The notes beneath the pieces were generated by a model. It did not search any database, was not told where the DNA came from, and was given only the letters and a program-made list of their open reading frames with translations. Shown here piece after piece: positions 1-8,556 of a stretch of 64,000 nt of DNA; positions within the stretch are counted from its first letter, which is position 1, and each line of letters begins with the position of its first letter. Source of the DNA: Flavobacterium lacus (lineage in GTDB: Bacteria; Bacteroidota; Bacteroidia; Flavobacteriales; Flavobacteriaceae). The stretch is from positions 50,674 to 114,673 of the forward strand of contig NZ_QLSV01000014.1 in NCBI RefSeq assembly GCF_003268815.1, given 5' to 3'. The translations under genes and the position numbers were made by a program.

Positions 1-877
1 CGATTGCAAAACTGCCGGAACCTCCTAAAACAGCAACTTTTTTTATCTTTTTATTTAAAAAGACACTGTGTCTGATGCTTTCACACTGCATTTTATCTTT
101 TACAAATTGTAAAAAATCACTTTCATTCATCTCATTTTCCAATTCACCAATCATTCCTAAACCGATATTTTGATGCTGGTTTTGCAATTCATAAATTTCA
201 TAAGCCACTTCTTCATAGACGTGATTTTTAAATAAAGCTTTCAAAATTTTTGATTCCAAATGTTTTTCAAAAGTGACTTCGATTTTAATTTCATCGTTTT
301 CCACAAATTCAAAACGTTGACCAATTTCGGGGTTGCTGTTTTCGTTGCCCATATAGGTTCCAATTCCTTTAGAATTAAAACTGCAATCTTCATAATTACC
401 AATGTTTCCGGCACCGGCTTCAAATAACGCATTTCGCAATTCTTGATGATTTTCAGGAATGGTATAGGTAATTAATTTACGAATAAATTTTTCCTTCGGA
501 ACCAAAATTTTAGTATTCACAAGTTTCAATTGATTGCAAATAATTTTGTTTACGCCATTTTGATGATTATCCAAAGCAGTGTGCACGGCATAAATGGCAA
601 TATCATTTTTGATGGCTTTTAACACCGCTCTTTCCACATACGTTTTTCCGGTAATTTTCTTTAAGCCTGAAAATAAAATTGGATGGAAGCAGACAATTAA
701 ATTGCAGTTTTTTTCAATAGCTTCGTCAACCACATTTTCCAAGGCATCGTGGCAAACTAATATACCACTAATTTCCTGTTCGGCATTTCCTAAAAGTAAG
801 CCAACATTATCAAAATCTTCGGCATACTCCAAAGGAGCTAATTCTTCTAAAATGGGGAGAATGGATTGAAGTTTCAT
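1..877 (-). CDS. Nif3-like dinuclear metal centre protein (partial)
   Basis: The minus-strand frame starts at ATG (877-875) and stays open to the left window edge, giving about 292 residues without the C-terminus. The N-terminus (MKLQSILPILEELAPLEYAE) and two metal-site motifs match the Nif3/YbgI family: HPILF near residue 65 and HTALDN near 99-104. The family forms toroidal hexamers with a two-metal centre; its biochemical role is poorly settled and it is often labelled 'GTP cyclohydrolase 1 type 2'. The inserted middle domain (about residues 125-240) fits the longer, roughly 365-residue family form. It is transcribed divergently from lpxK. The family call is secure and the function is not. 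Confidence 0.88.
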   Translation of the reverse strand, partial: MKLQSILPILEELAPLEYAEDFDNVGLLLGNAEQEISGILVCHDALENVVDEAIEKNCNLIVCFHPILFSGLKKITGKTYVERAVLKAIKNDIAIYAVHTALDNHQNGVNKIICNQLKLVNTKILVPKEKFIRKLITYTIPENHQELRNALFEAGAGNIGNYEDCSFNSKGIGTYMGNENSNPEIGQRFEFVENDEIKIEVTFEKHLESKILKALFKNHVYEEVAYEIYELQNQHQNIGLGMIGELENEMNESDFLQFVKDKMQCESIRHSVFLNKKIKKVAVLGGSGSFAI

Positions 878-895
878 TGAAAATTTTTTAGATAA

Positions 896-903
896 CAAAT
901 TTA
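896..903 (-). promoter_or_regulatory. Putative -7 promoter box for the Nif3-like gene
   Basis: The minus strand reads TAAATTTG, matching the Bacteroidetes TAnnTTTG -7 consensus, about 19 nt upstream of the ATG. No convincing -33 TTTG is visible. Confidence 0.4.
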
Positions 904-1101
904 GGGAAGGTTTTTGATTATGAATGTGTTTTAGAGCTGTTTTTTGTTCGTACAATGCGTTTAATTCGATTCTAACGTAGCGTAAGTACTTTACATATGT
1001 GTGGACTATGGTTTAATATAGTTCAACATTGCTTGTATTTATTAGTAAAAAACCACTCCCAAAAAATGCTAAGTATTCTGCAAAATCGCTACCTTCGCAA
1101 C

Positions 1102-2136
1102 ATGATTCTTTTGCGAAAAATACTCTTTCCTTTTGCCATTCTTTATGGTTTGATTACCGCCATTCGCAATTGGTTTTATGACAATGGAATTCTAAAATCC
1201 AATTCATTTCCCATTCCAATTATTGCTGTAGGAAACCTCAGTGTAGGAGGAACAGGTAAAACCCCACAGATAGAATATTTAATTCGATTATTATCACCAA
1301 CCTATAAAGTAGCGGTGTTAAGCAGAGGTTATAAACGCAAATCATCCGGTTTTTTGTTAGCAGACTATTCCTCTACTGCTGAATCGTTGGGCGACGAACC
1401 GTTTCAATTGCATCAAAAATTCCCAACTAGTCAAGTGGCTGTTGATGCTAACCGTAAAAACGGAATTGAACGGTTATTGGCTTTACAAAACAAACCGGAT
1501 ATTATTTTACTCGACGATGCTTTTCAACACCGCAAAGTGAAAGCGGGTTTCTATATTTTACTCACAGCCTACAACGATTTGTATGCAGATGATTATATTT
1601 TACCAACCGGAAATTTGCGAGAAAGTAGGAGTGGAGCCAAACGAGCCAATGTGGTCGTGGTGACCAAATGTCCGCCTACGCTTTCCGAAACAGAACAAAC
1701 TAAAATTCGTCAAAAATTAAACCTTTTGGCACATCAAGAACTCTTTTTTTCTGCCATTCAATACGATGAAAATCTACATTCCGAAAATGAAAACCGTACT
1801 ATCAATTCATTCAAAAATACCGATAAATTGTTAGTTGCCGGCATCGCCAAGCCCAAACCTTTTTTCAACCATTTGCAAGATGGCAACGATGAGGAATTAG
1901 AATTTCCCGATCACCACGATTTTACAGAAAATGACATCCAAACCATTCAAAAAAAATCAAAAAATAAACCGATTATTACCACCGAAAAAGATTTCGTTCG
2001 ACTAAAGGGAAAAGTAAATCCGGCACAATTATTCTATTTGCCTATTCAAAGTGTATTTCTTTCCAATGGCGAAAATTTCAATAAAAAAATAAACAATTAT
2101 GTGGAACAAAGTACAGGAAACCGTTCAGTTTCTTAA
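1102..2136 (+). CDS. lpxK: Tetraacyldisaccharide 4'-kinase
   Basis: LpxK phosphorylates the 4' position of the lipid A disaccharide precursor using ATP at the inner membrane. The 344-residue protein has an N-terminal hydrophobic anchor (about residues 5-22), a P-loop GNLSVGGTGKT (44-54) and the family DDAFQHR motif. The frame is open from 997, but the ATG at 1102 (MILLRKILFPFAIL) fits family N-termini; the upstream 35 codons resemble noncoding DNA. A TACCTTCG box at 1090-1097 ends only 4 nt before this ATG, so the message could be nearly leaderless. The 3' end overlaps the purine nucleoside phosphorylase gene by 38 nt in another frame. Confidence 0.93.
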   Translation: MILLRKILFPFAILYGLITAIRNWFYDNGILKSNSFPIPIIAVGNLSVGGTGKTPQIEYLIRLLSPTYKVAVLSRGYKRKSSGFLLADYSSTAESLGDEPFQLHQKFPTSQVAVDANRKNGIERLLALQNKPDIILLDDAFQHRKVKAGFYILLTAYNDLYADDYILPTGNLRESRSGAKRANVVVVTKCPPTLSETEQTKIRQKLNLLAHQELFFSAIQYDENLHSENENRTINSFKNTDKLLVAGIAKPKPFFNHLQDGNDEELEFPDHHDFTENDIQTIQKKSKNKPIITTEKDFVRLKGKVNPAQLFYLPIQSVFLSNGENFNKKINNYVEQSTGNRSVS

Positions 2137-2911
2137 AGAAAAAACCAATTATACACCCGAATTCGGCATCATTCTTGGCTCCGGTTTAGGCTCATTTACG
2201 CAAGACATCGACATCGAATTTACCATTCCTTATTCCGAAATCCCCAATTTTCCTATTTCCACTGTGCAAGGTCACACAGGTGCGTTAGTTTTTGGGAAAA
2301 TCGGAAATAAAAGCGTGGTTGCCATGCAAGGTCGTTTCCATTTTTATGAAGGCTACGACATGAAAACCGTGACTTTCCCCGTGCGTGTCATGAAGTATTT
2401 AGGCGTTCAAAAACTCATTGTTTCCAATGCTTCCGGCGGAGTAAATCCAAATTACAAAGTAGGCGATGTGGTCGTTATCAAAGACCATATTAATCTATTT
2501 CCCGATCATCCGTTGCGAGGAACAAACGATGAGCGTTTCGGACCACGATTCGTCAACATGAGCGAACCGTACTCCCGAACCATGATTCAAAAAGCCAAAG
2601 AAATTGCTCAACAACATACTATCGAACTCAAAGACGGCATCTATTTAGGGTTGCAAGGACCCACTTTTGAAACGTTGGCCGAATACAAAATGGTCAAAAT
2701 TCTCGGTGCCGATTGCGTCGGAATGTCCACTGTGCCTGAAGTTATCGTTGCCCGTCACATGGAAGTCGATTGTCTCGGAATTTCAGTAATTACCGACATG
2801 GGTGATGAAGAAAACATCCACGAAGTGAACCACCAAGAAGTCCTTGAAGCCGCCAGAAAAGCAGAACCAAAAGTTCGAAAATTAATCAAAGAATTTATTC
2901 TGAATTATTAG
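2099..2911 (+). CDS. punA: Purine nucleoside phosphorylase (trimeric type)
   Basis: The enzyme cleaves purine nucleosides with phosphate to the free base and ribose-1-phosphate (purine salvage, cytosol). At 270 residues it has the normal length for the trimeric PNP/MTAP family. Visible motifs are the phosphate-binding GSGLGSF near residue 27, GRFHFYEGYDMKTVTFPVRV in the first third, and the C-terminal GMSTVPEVIVARH. The ATG start aligns with family N-termini even though it lies 38 nt inside the lpxK reading frame, suggesting the two are co-transcribed and translationally linked. Confidence 0.93.
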   Translation: MWNKVQETVQFLKEKTNYTPEFGIILGSGLGSFTQDIDIEFTIPYSEIPNFPISTVQGHTGALVFGKIGNKSVVAMQGRFHFYEGYDMKTVTFPVRVMKYLGVQKLIVSNASGGVNPNYKVGDVVVIKDHINLFPDHPLRGTNDERFGPRFVNMSEPYSRTMIQKAKEIAQQHTIELKDGIYLGLQGPTFETLAEYKMVKILGADCVGMSTVPEVIVARHMEVDCLGISVITDMGDEENIHEVNHQEVLEAARKAEPKVRKLIKEFILNY

Positions 2912-2915
2912 GCAG

Positions 2916-3055
2916 CTTATCCGGTCATCCGTTGCAACTCCTCGGCCTTCAAGCTATTTTTCTACTGCTTTTTCGTGGCTTCTGTTGGTCGCCCCGAAAA
3001 GCAAAGAAAAATTAGCTTGAAGGCCTGCGGGGTTTTCACTGCTACCCGGGCTGGG
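2916..3055. repeat. Intergenic long-hairpin element, copy 1
   Basis: The gap after the phosphorylase gene carries a large inverted repeat. The arm GGCCTTCAAGCTA (2944-2956) pairs exactly with 3013-3025 and extends through a T-rich/A-rich section. An inner stem (GCTTTTTCG / CCGAAAAGC) is capped by the loop GCTTCTGTTGGTCGC (2978-2992). Flanks read TCATCCGTTGCAACTC on the left and TTTTCACTGCTACCCGGGCT on the right. The same loop sits on unrelated stems at 58954-58968 and, reversed and diverged, at 18427-18440. No ORF is plausible here. Confidence 0.7.
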
Positions 3056-3179
3056 GATTGTGCAAAAGTAATTCAGCTTTCCGTGACCACACAAATATTG
3101 CCAAAATTTTATTGCATCAGCTAACTTTGCTGATTAGCACAAGCCTCGCCATTGATGAAAACCAATGTTAGTTCCGTTT

Positions 3180-3710
3180 TTATTTAGTCGATTTAAAATA
3201 GAATTGAGATCTTCCACTTCCTCCCGCAGCCATTAAAAATATATTTCCACCTCTACTATAATAACTATCAATTATTAATTCATTTTCTTGCGTCAAACTT
3301 ATTCGTATTCTATCTATGTCAACTTTACTGTAGAAGATTGGTAGTAAGGGTGGTATTTGAATATTCTTTTTACTAAAATAGATTTCGTAATATCCTTTTT
3401 CTGAAAACTTTCCATCAAAATAAGCTGCAGATTTTCCAAGTATATCATCATATTTAATTACTAATTTGTTTGATATAAAACTGACAGATACAGAGTCAGA
3501 TTTTTTATTCAATATGTTTAATAATTCTAAAATGTCAGAATCCGAAGGGGTTCCTTTTTTAGATGCTTTTTTATGTGGGTTATTTTGAAATGTTCCCTTG
3601 AAATTAGAATTTATACCTGATAATTTGTCTGAGGAAATTTTTAAGCCAGTTCCACAAGAGGAAACCATAAACCATATCATTATTATTATAGAAAGAATTT
3701 GTCTATTCAT
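3180..3710 (-). CDS. Hypothetical lipoprotein
   Basis: The 176-residue protein begins with a hydrophobic signal segment ending in a lipobox-like MVSSCG, which predicts lipidation at Cys19 and envelope localisation. The rest is polar with beta-prone stretches and ends in a Gly/Ser-rich patch (MAAGGSGRSQFYF). I do not recognise a family. It lies just downstream of the hybrid kinase gene on the same strand (27-nt gap), so it may be the tail of that transcript. Confidence 0.7.
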   Translation of the reverse strand: MNRQILSIIIMIWFMVSSCGTGLKISSDKLSGINSNFKGTFQNNPHKKASKKGTPSDSDILELLNILNKKSDSVSVSFISNKLVIKYDDILGKSAAYFDGKFSEKGYYEIYFSKKNIQIPPLLPIFYSKVDIDRIRISLTQENELIIDSYYSRGGNIFLMAAGGSGRSQFYFKSTK

Positions 3711-3737
3711 TTTTTAAAATGGTTACCAACTTATTAA

Positions 3738-5918
3738 TTAACCCAACTGTTGAGCAATCACCTTATAAAAATTATCCGGATTAAAAGGCTTGGTTACCAC
3801 ATCATTCATCCCAAAAGAAAGTAACATTTCACGGTTTTCGTTCAGCGAAATAGCTGTTAACGCTATAATCGGAATTGTTTTATTGAACGCTCTGATGCGT
3901 TCGGTAGCAATCGTTCCGTTTATGCCGGGAAGGTGAACATCCATCAAAACCAAGTCGTAACCGTTGTTGCGAATCATCTCGATGGCTTCTTCACCGTTGT
4001 CTATGAGTTCACAAATAATTTCTTTGTTTTCCAACATTTTTTTGGTAATCATCTGGTTGATTTTATTGTCTTCTACCACCAACACTTTTTTGTTGACAAA
4101 AACACTTTCGTCATATTGCTTTTTAACTTCTATAAACATTTGCTGACCCAATTCGAAATCAACATCAAACGAAAAAGTAGACCCAATTCCTTCGGCACTC
4201 GTGAGCTTGATTTCGCCACCTAATAAATTCACCAATCGTTTTACAATGGCTAAGCCCAAACCGGTGCCGCCATACTTTCGGTTAATTTCAACAGAACCTT
4301 GCGAAAAACTTTCAAAAATAGTCTGCTGTTTCTCTAACGGAATTCCGATACCCGTATCCGAAATTTCAAAACGAATAGAAGAAATATCATTTTCATTTTT
4401 CAGCATTTTAGCCGAAACATTTACTTTCCCGTTTTTGGTAAACTTCAACGCATTATTAATCAAATTGATGAAAATCTGAGAAAGTTTTGTGGGATCACCG
4501 ATTAAATTATCCGGAATGTTTTCGTCTAATTCTAGCTCAAAATCATTGTTGTTTTTGCTAGCTAGTTCTTTAAAAGAATTGTGTAAATCACTCAACAATT
4601 GTTTCACATTTACATTAATACTTTCAATTTCAATATTTTCACTCTCTACGCGGTTAATTTCCAAAATATCATTGATAAAAGTCAGCAAATAATCGCCCGA
4701 AAATTTAAGGGAAGTAAGATACTGCAACTGTGATTTTTTTGGTTTTTCTTCGATTAATAAGTGTGTGATTCCGTTAATGGCATTCAGGGGCGTTCGCAAT
4801 TCATGACTCACCGTCGATAAAAATTCAGCTCTGGCTTTTGATGCTTTTTCTGCTTTGTCTTTGGCTAATTGGAGTTCGCTATTTTTGTCTTGCAACAATT
4901 TGTTCGATTGACTTCGAATAATGTTATTTTTATACAACGACAAACTCAACAACGACAAAATTGAAATCAGCGCAATACTTAAAATACTAATCAATTTAGA
5001 AAATTTGTTGGCACGCTGCTGTTCTTTGTTTTCGCGATCCATTTGGTCAATCGATTTTAACCGTTCGGCTTCCTTAAAACTTAAAAAATCTTCCGTTCCT
5101 ATTCTTTTACTGTTTAAATCCTGAATACTATCCCTGATTCTTAGATGTTGCTTCATGAACTTAAATGAATTGTCAACATCAATCATTTTTTCATAGACTT
5201 CACTTAGTGTTCGAGCAACATTGGCTTTTAGTTCTAAATTTTTATTTTTTGAACTTAAATCCAAGGCTTTATTTAAGTAATTCAAAGCTAGGTTATACCG
5301 ATTATTCTCGGCTTCAATCAGACCAATTTGATATAATGCTTCTGCTTTTGTTTTAAAATGATCTTCTTCATCTGGATTAACGATAACGGTGTTTAAAATT
5401 GACAATGCTAATTGATTTTCACCTTTTGCACGATAAACGATACCTTTTTGCAGGTTAATCATCTCTTTGGCCTCAGGAATATCGATGGTTTCATATATTT
5501 TTTCAGCCTCTTTAAAATATAATTCAGCTTTAGAATATTCTTTTTTTTCAATGTAGCATAACCCTAAGTTATAGAAGGTATAAGCTTGATTGGATGATGG
5601 TTTTTGACTATTGTAGAGTGAGATGCTTTTGTTGTAGGTCTGAATGGCATCAGCATACTTCTTTAGTTCAAAGTAGACATTCCCTAAAAATGAGTAGGCA
5701 TCAGCTTGTGCTTCATAAACTTTTTTAGTCTCTGCAAATTCGATTGCTTTCTGAATATAGTCTTGTGAACTTCTGTAGTTGTTGTTTTTTTTATGAAAAT
5801 TGGCTAACTCAATAAAATAGTTAGTACTGTCTAACTCTTCCCCGTTAACCTTTGTAGGTTTTATTTGAGAATAAAAAGGTATGGTTAGGAAGAGCAAAAC
5901 TAACGTATAGTATTTCAT
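3738..5918 (-). CDS. TPR-containing hybrid sensor histidine kinase/response regulator
   Basis: The 726-residue protein has an N-terminal signal/anchor (residues 1-17), tetratricopeptide repeats over about 35-265, one membrane helix near 309-329 and a short coiled coil. These are followed by a HisKA domain with FLSTVSHELRTPLNAI (phospho-acceptor His372), a HATPase domain with N-box INLINNALKF and G-boxes DTGIGIP and GGTGLGLAIVK, and a C-terminal receiver with VVEDN and the acceptor Asp660 in LVLMDVHLPG. The periplasmic TPR domain probably senses a protein or peptide signal; the ligand is unknown. No separate DNA-binding partner is encoded beside it. Confidence 0.9.
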   Translation of the reverse strand: MKYYTLVLLFLTIPFYSQIKPTKVNGEELDSTNYFIELANFHKKNNNYRSSQDYIQKAIEFAETKKVYEAQADAYSFLGNVYFELKKYADAIQTYNKSISLYNSQKPSSNQAYTFYNLGLCYIEKKEYSKAELYFKEAEKIYETIDIPEAKEMINLQKGIVYRAKGENQLALSILNTVIVNPDEEDHFKTKAEALYQIGLIEAENNRYNLALNYLNKALDLSSKNKNLELKANVARTLSEVYEKMIDVDNSFKFMKQHLRIRDSIQDLNSKRIGTEDFLSFKEAERLKSIDQMDRENKEQQRANKFSKLISILSIALISILSLLSLSLYKNNIIRSQSNKLLQDKNSELQLAKDKAEKASKARAEFLSTVSHELRTPLNAINGITHLLIEEKPKKSQLQYLTSLKFSGDYLLTFINDILEINRVESENIEIESINVNVKQLLSDLHNSFKELASKNNNDFELELDENIPDNLIGDPTKLSQIFINLINNALKFTKNGKVNVSAKMLKNENDISSIRFEISDTGIGIPLEKQQTIFESFSQGSVEINRKYGGTGLGLAIVKRLVNLLGGEIKLTSAEGIGSTFSFDVDFELGQQMFIEVKKQYDESVFVNKKVLVVEDNKINQMITKKMLENKEIICELIDNGEEAIEMIRNNGYDLVLMDVHLPGINGTIATERIRAFNKTIPIIALTAISLNENREMLLSFGMNDVVTKPFNPDNFYKVIAQQLG

Positions 5919-5956
5919 GCAGAAAAACGATTATTTTTTTTATGGTATAAAATTAA

Positions 5957-6949
5957 CTATTTATTTGATATATACTTAATTAAGTCAATAATTCTTGAAG
6001 AATAACCAATTTCATTATCATACCATCCCACCACTTTGACCATTTTATCAATGACTGATGTGAGCTGAGCATCAAAGAGACAAGAATTCCGATTACCAAT
6101 TACATCAACCGAAACAATCGGGTCTTCGGTATAGGCAAGAATTCCCTTGAGATTTGTTTGCGATGCCTTGTAAAAAGCAGCATTAATTTCTTCTATGGAA
6201 ACGGCTCTCGAAACATAGCAAGTAATATCTGTTAAAGAACCATTGGGAACCGGAACGCGGATGCCACTGCCTCCTAATTTCCCATCTAACTTGGGAAAAA
6301 TTTTCGTTAATGCTTTTGCCGCACCGGTTGTGGTTGGAACGATTGACTGGGCTGCACCACGAGCTCTTCTTAAATCTTTATGGGGTTGATCGTGCAAACT
6401 TTGATCGGTGGTGTAGGAGTGAACCGTGGTAATGTAGGCTTGCTCAATTCCGCATAATTCATCAATGATTTTAATCATCGGAGCTGCATTATTAGTCGTA
6501 CAACTCGCGTTGGAAATAATCACTTCAGAACCGTCCAAAATTGTTTCATTTACACCTAAAACTACTGTTTTTATTAGATCATCTTCGGGTGGAGCGGAGA
6601 GAATTACCTTTTTGGCTCCGGCTGAAATATGTTGGTAGGCCTCTTTATAGGTTTTGAATTTTCCTGTACATTCAACGACAACATCAACAGAATGCCAATG
6701 TAAATCGGTGATATTTTTTTTTCTGAAAAAGGAATACGATTTTCCATCTACAAAAATGTGTTCCTCGTCAAAAGTAACTTCATTTGACAAAACTCCGTGA
6801 ATGCTGTCGTATTTTAGCAGATGAGCCATTGTTCTTGTATCGGCAATGTCGTTAATGGCAACCACTTCAATTGAGGGATGATTGAGCAATAATCGAAATA
6901 AATTTCGTCCGATTCGACCAAATCCGTTAATGGCTATTTTTGTTTTCAA
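5957..6949 (-). CDS. gap: Glyceraldehyde-3-phosphate dehydrogenase, type I
   Basis: This glycolytic/gluconeogenic enzyme oxidises glyceraldehyde-3-phosphate with NAD and phosphate. The 330 residues include the Rossmann start INGFGRIGRN, an Asp in AINDIAD that favours NAD over NADP, and the catalytic Cys150 in SNASCTTNNAAP. The reading frame has no ATG at its N-terminus. The best start is TTG at 6949 (MKTKIAINGFGRIG), and an in-frame stop lies a short way upstream. The start abuts a repeat-built hairpin (6950-7012) that forms the whole leader. It lies downstream of lipA on the same strand. Confidence 0.92.
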   Translation of the reverse strand: MKTKIAINGFGRIGRNLFRLLLNHPSIEVVAINDIADTRTMAHLLKYDSIHGVLSNEVTFDEEHIFVDGKSYSFFRKKNITDLHWHSVDVVVECTGKFKTYKEAYQHISAGAKKVILSAPPEDDLIKTVVLGVNETILDGSEVIISNASCTTNNAAPMIKIIDELCGIEQAYITTVHSYTTDQSLHDQPHKDLRRARGAAQSIVPTTTGAAKALTKIFPKLDGKLGGSGIRVPVPNGSLTDITCYVSRAVSIEEINAAFYKASQTNLKGILAYTEDPIVSVDVIGNRNSCLFDAQLTSVIDKMVKVVGWYDNEIGYSSRIIDLIKYISNK

Positions 6950-7012
6950 GTTTGAAGTTTCAGGTTTCAGGCTTCAGGTTTCGTAGTTAACTTGAAACCT
7001 GAAACTTGAAAC
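6950..7012. repeat. Word-repeat inverted repeat between lipA and gap
   Basis: The 19-nt arm at 6950-6968 (GTTTGAAGTTTCAGGTTTC) matches the reverse complement of 6994-7012 with one mismatch. The spacer carries a further TTCAGGCTTCAGGTTTC variant, so the sequence is built from permutations of a CAGGTTT/GAAACTT word. On the minus strand it is a strong hairpin in the gap leader; it lacks a clear T-run, so it is probably not a terminator. Confidence 0.65.
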
Positions 7013-7017
7013 AATTT

Positions 7018-7890
7018 TTAAAGAATATGTTTTTGAGCATGATAAGAAGATCTTACCAACGCACCACTTTCAACATGACGGAAACCCAGTTCTTTTCCGA
7101 TGTCTTCGTATTTTTTAAACTGATCCGGTGTGATGAATTCTTTTACGGGTAAGTGTTTTTTGCTCGGTTGCAAGTATTGTCCAATTGTAACGATATCCAC
7201 ATTTACTGAGCGAAGGTCTTTCATGGTTTGAATTACTTCTTCTTCCGTTTCACCCAATCCTAACATAATTCCCGATTTTGTTCTGCGGATACCTTTTTCT
7301 TTTAGGTAACGTAAAACTTCCAAACTTCGGTCATATTTCGCCTGAATTCGCACTTCTCGTGTTAATCTGCGAACTGTTTCCATATTATGTGAAACAACTT
7401 CGGGATTGGCTGCAATAATTCGGTCGATGTTTCTTTCTACACCTTGAAAATCAGGAATCAGTGTTTCTAAAGTAGTTTCGGGATTCATTCTTCGGATAGC
7501 CAGAATCGTCTCATACCAAATTATTGAACCCATATCTTTAATATCATCACGATCTACACTGGTAATGACCGCGTGTTTAATGTTCATAATTTTGATAGAA
7601 CGAGCTACTTTTTCCGGTTCATCCCAATCCACGGTTTCGGGTCTTCCAGTTTTTACACCGCAAAATCCGCACGAACGTGTGCATATATTTCCGAGAATCA
7701 TAAAAGTAGCAGTACCCTCGCCCCAACACTCACCCATGTTCGGGCAACTACCTGAAGTACAAATAGTGTTTAGTTTATATTTGTCAACTAACCCGCGAAG
7801 TTCGGAATATTTTTGTCCCGTTGGTAGCTTAACCCTTAACCATTTGGGCTTTCCTATTGGTGGTTGTACACTATCTAGAACACTCTCCAT
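7018..7890 (-). CDS. lipA: Lipoyl synthase
   Basis: This radical-SAM enzyme inserts two sulfurs into octanoyl groups on lipoyl domains. The 290-residue protein shows both iron-sulfur sites: the auxiliary cluster [12 protein letters not shown] (Cys44, 49, 55) and the radical-[11 protein letters not shown] (Cys70, 74, 77). The C-terminal RSSYHA supplies the conserved serine ligand. The ATG at 7890 places the first cluster at the expected distance from the N-terminus. Confidence 0.96.
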   Translation of the reverse strand: MESVLDSVQPPIGKPKWLRVKLPTGQKYSELRGLVDKYKLNTICTSGSCPNMGECWGEGTATFMILGNICTRSCGFCGVKTGRPETVDWDEPEKVARSIKIMNIKHAVITSVDRDDIKDMGSIIWYETILAIRRMNPETTLETLIPDFQGVERNIDRIIAANPEVVSHNMETVRRLTREVRIQAKYDRSLEVLRYLKEKGIRRTKSGIMLGLGETEEEVIQTMKDLRSVNVDIVTIGQYLQPSKKHLPVKEFITPDQFKKYEDIGKELGFRHVESGALVRSSYHAQKHIL

Positions 7891-7909
7891 GTTGCATTTT
7901 TTTAATTAA

Positions 7910-7917
7910 CAAAGATA
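7910..7917 (-). promoter_or_regulatory. Putative -7 promoter box for lipA
   Basis: The minus strand reads TATCTTTG, an exact TAnnTTTG match, about 20 nt upstream of the lipA ATG. Confidence 0.5.
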
Positions 7918-8007
7918 GAAAAGATTAAGGAATTTGGTAATGATTTAACTAAAATTGAACAATTGTATAATACGAAATCTTTCAATCAAAGAACTGAATT
8001 AAATCGG

Positions 8008-8556
8008 TTACCTTCCTTGAATGATTTCTGCTAGCAATTTTTTTGCTCTCAGAAGTTTGACTTTTACGTTGCTCAACGGTTCGTTTAGTTGTTCTGCAAT
8101 TTCCTGATAACTTAATTCTTGAAAATAGCGAAGCTGTATAACTTCTTGATAATGAGGCTTTAATTGTTTGATGTATTCTAATAAACGTGATAAATTTTGT
8201 TCAGTTATCAATTTGTCTTCTGCCGATGGCGTAGTGTCTGCCACATTATACGCTTGATGGTCTTCTTCATCTGTCATATCTACAAAAAGCGAAATTTTCT
8301 TTTTGCGAAGCATATCTATATGTACATTTTTGGCAATCGCAATTAACCAGGTATTAAATTGAAATTCAGGATTATAATTAGCTATTTTATCGAAAGCTTT
8401 TGAAAAGGTTTCGATGGTAATGTCTTCGGCATCCGTTTCATTTTCTGTTCTTTTGAGCATAAAACCATAGACTTCATTCCAATACATATCCAAAAGGGAA
8501 GTAAAGGCAACTTGATCGCCATTCGTGGCTTTTTCTATGATTTTTTTTATTTCCAA
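8008..8556 (-). CDS. RNA polymerase sigma factor, ECF-like sigma-70
   Basis: The protein has region 2 (AEDITIETFSKAFDK, FNTWLIAIAKN) and region 4 with a helix-turn-helix (YQEIAEQLNEPLSNVKVKLL), typical of extracytoplasmic-function sigma factors. There is no ATG upstream of region 2. The TTG at 8556 gives (M)EIKKIIEKATNGDQVAF, matching family N-termini, at 182 residues; another TTG at 8637 would add 27 Cys/Phe-rich residues that look like read-through of the glycosyltransferase 3' end. The chosen start overlaps the stop of the glycosyltransferase by 10 nt, which suggests translational coupling. No anti-sigma factor is adjacent. Confidence 0.87.
   Translation of the reverse strand: MEIKKIIEKATNGDQVAFTSLLDMYWNEVYGFMLKRTENETDAEDITIETFSKAFDKIANYNPEFQFNTWLIAIAKNVHIDMLRKKKISLFVDMTDEEDHQAYNVADTTPSAEDKLITEQNLSRLLEYIKQLKPHYQEVIQLRYFQELSYQEIAEQLNEPLSNVKVKLLRAKKLLAEIIQGR

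Noticed and set aside
2912..3179. Insertion sequence between the phosphorylase and lipoprotein genes
   Set aside because: No transposase ORF or target duplication was found; the structure is a short hairpin element.
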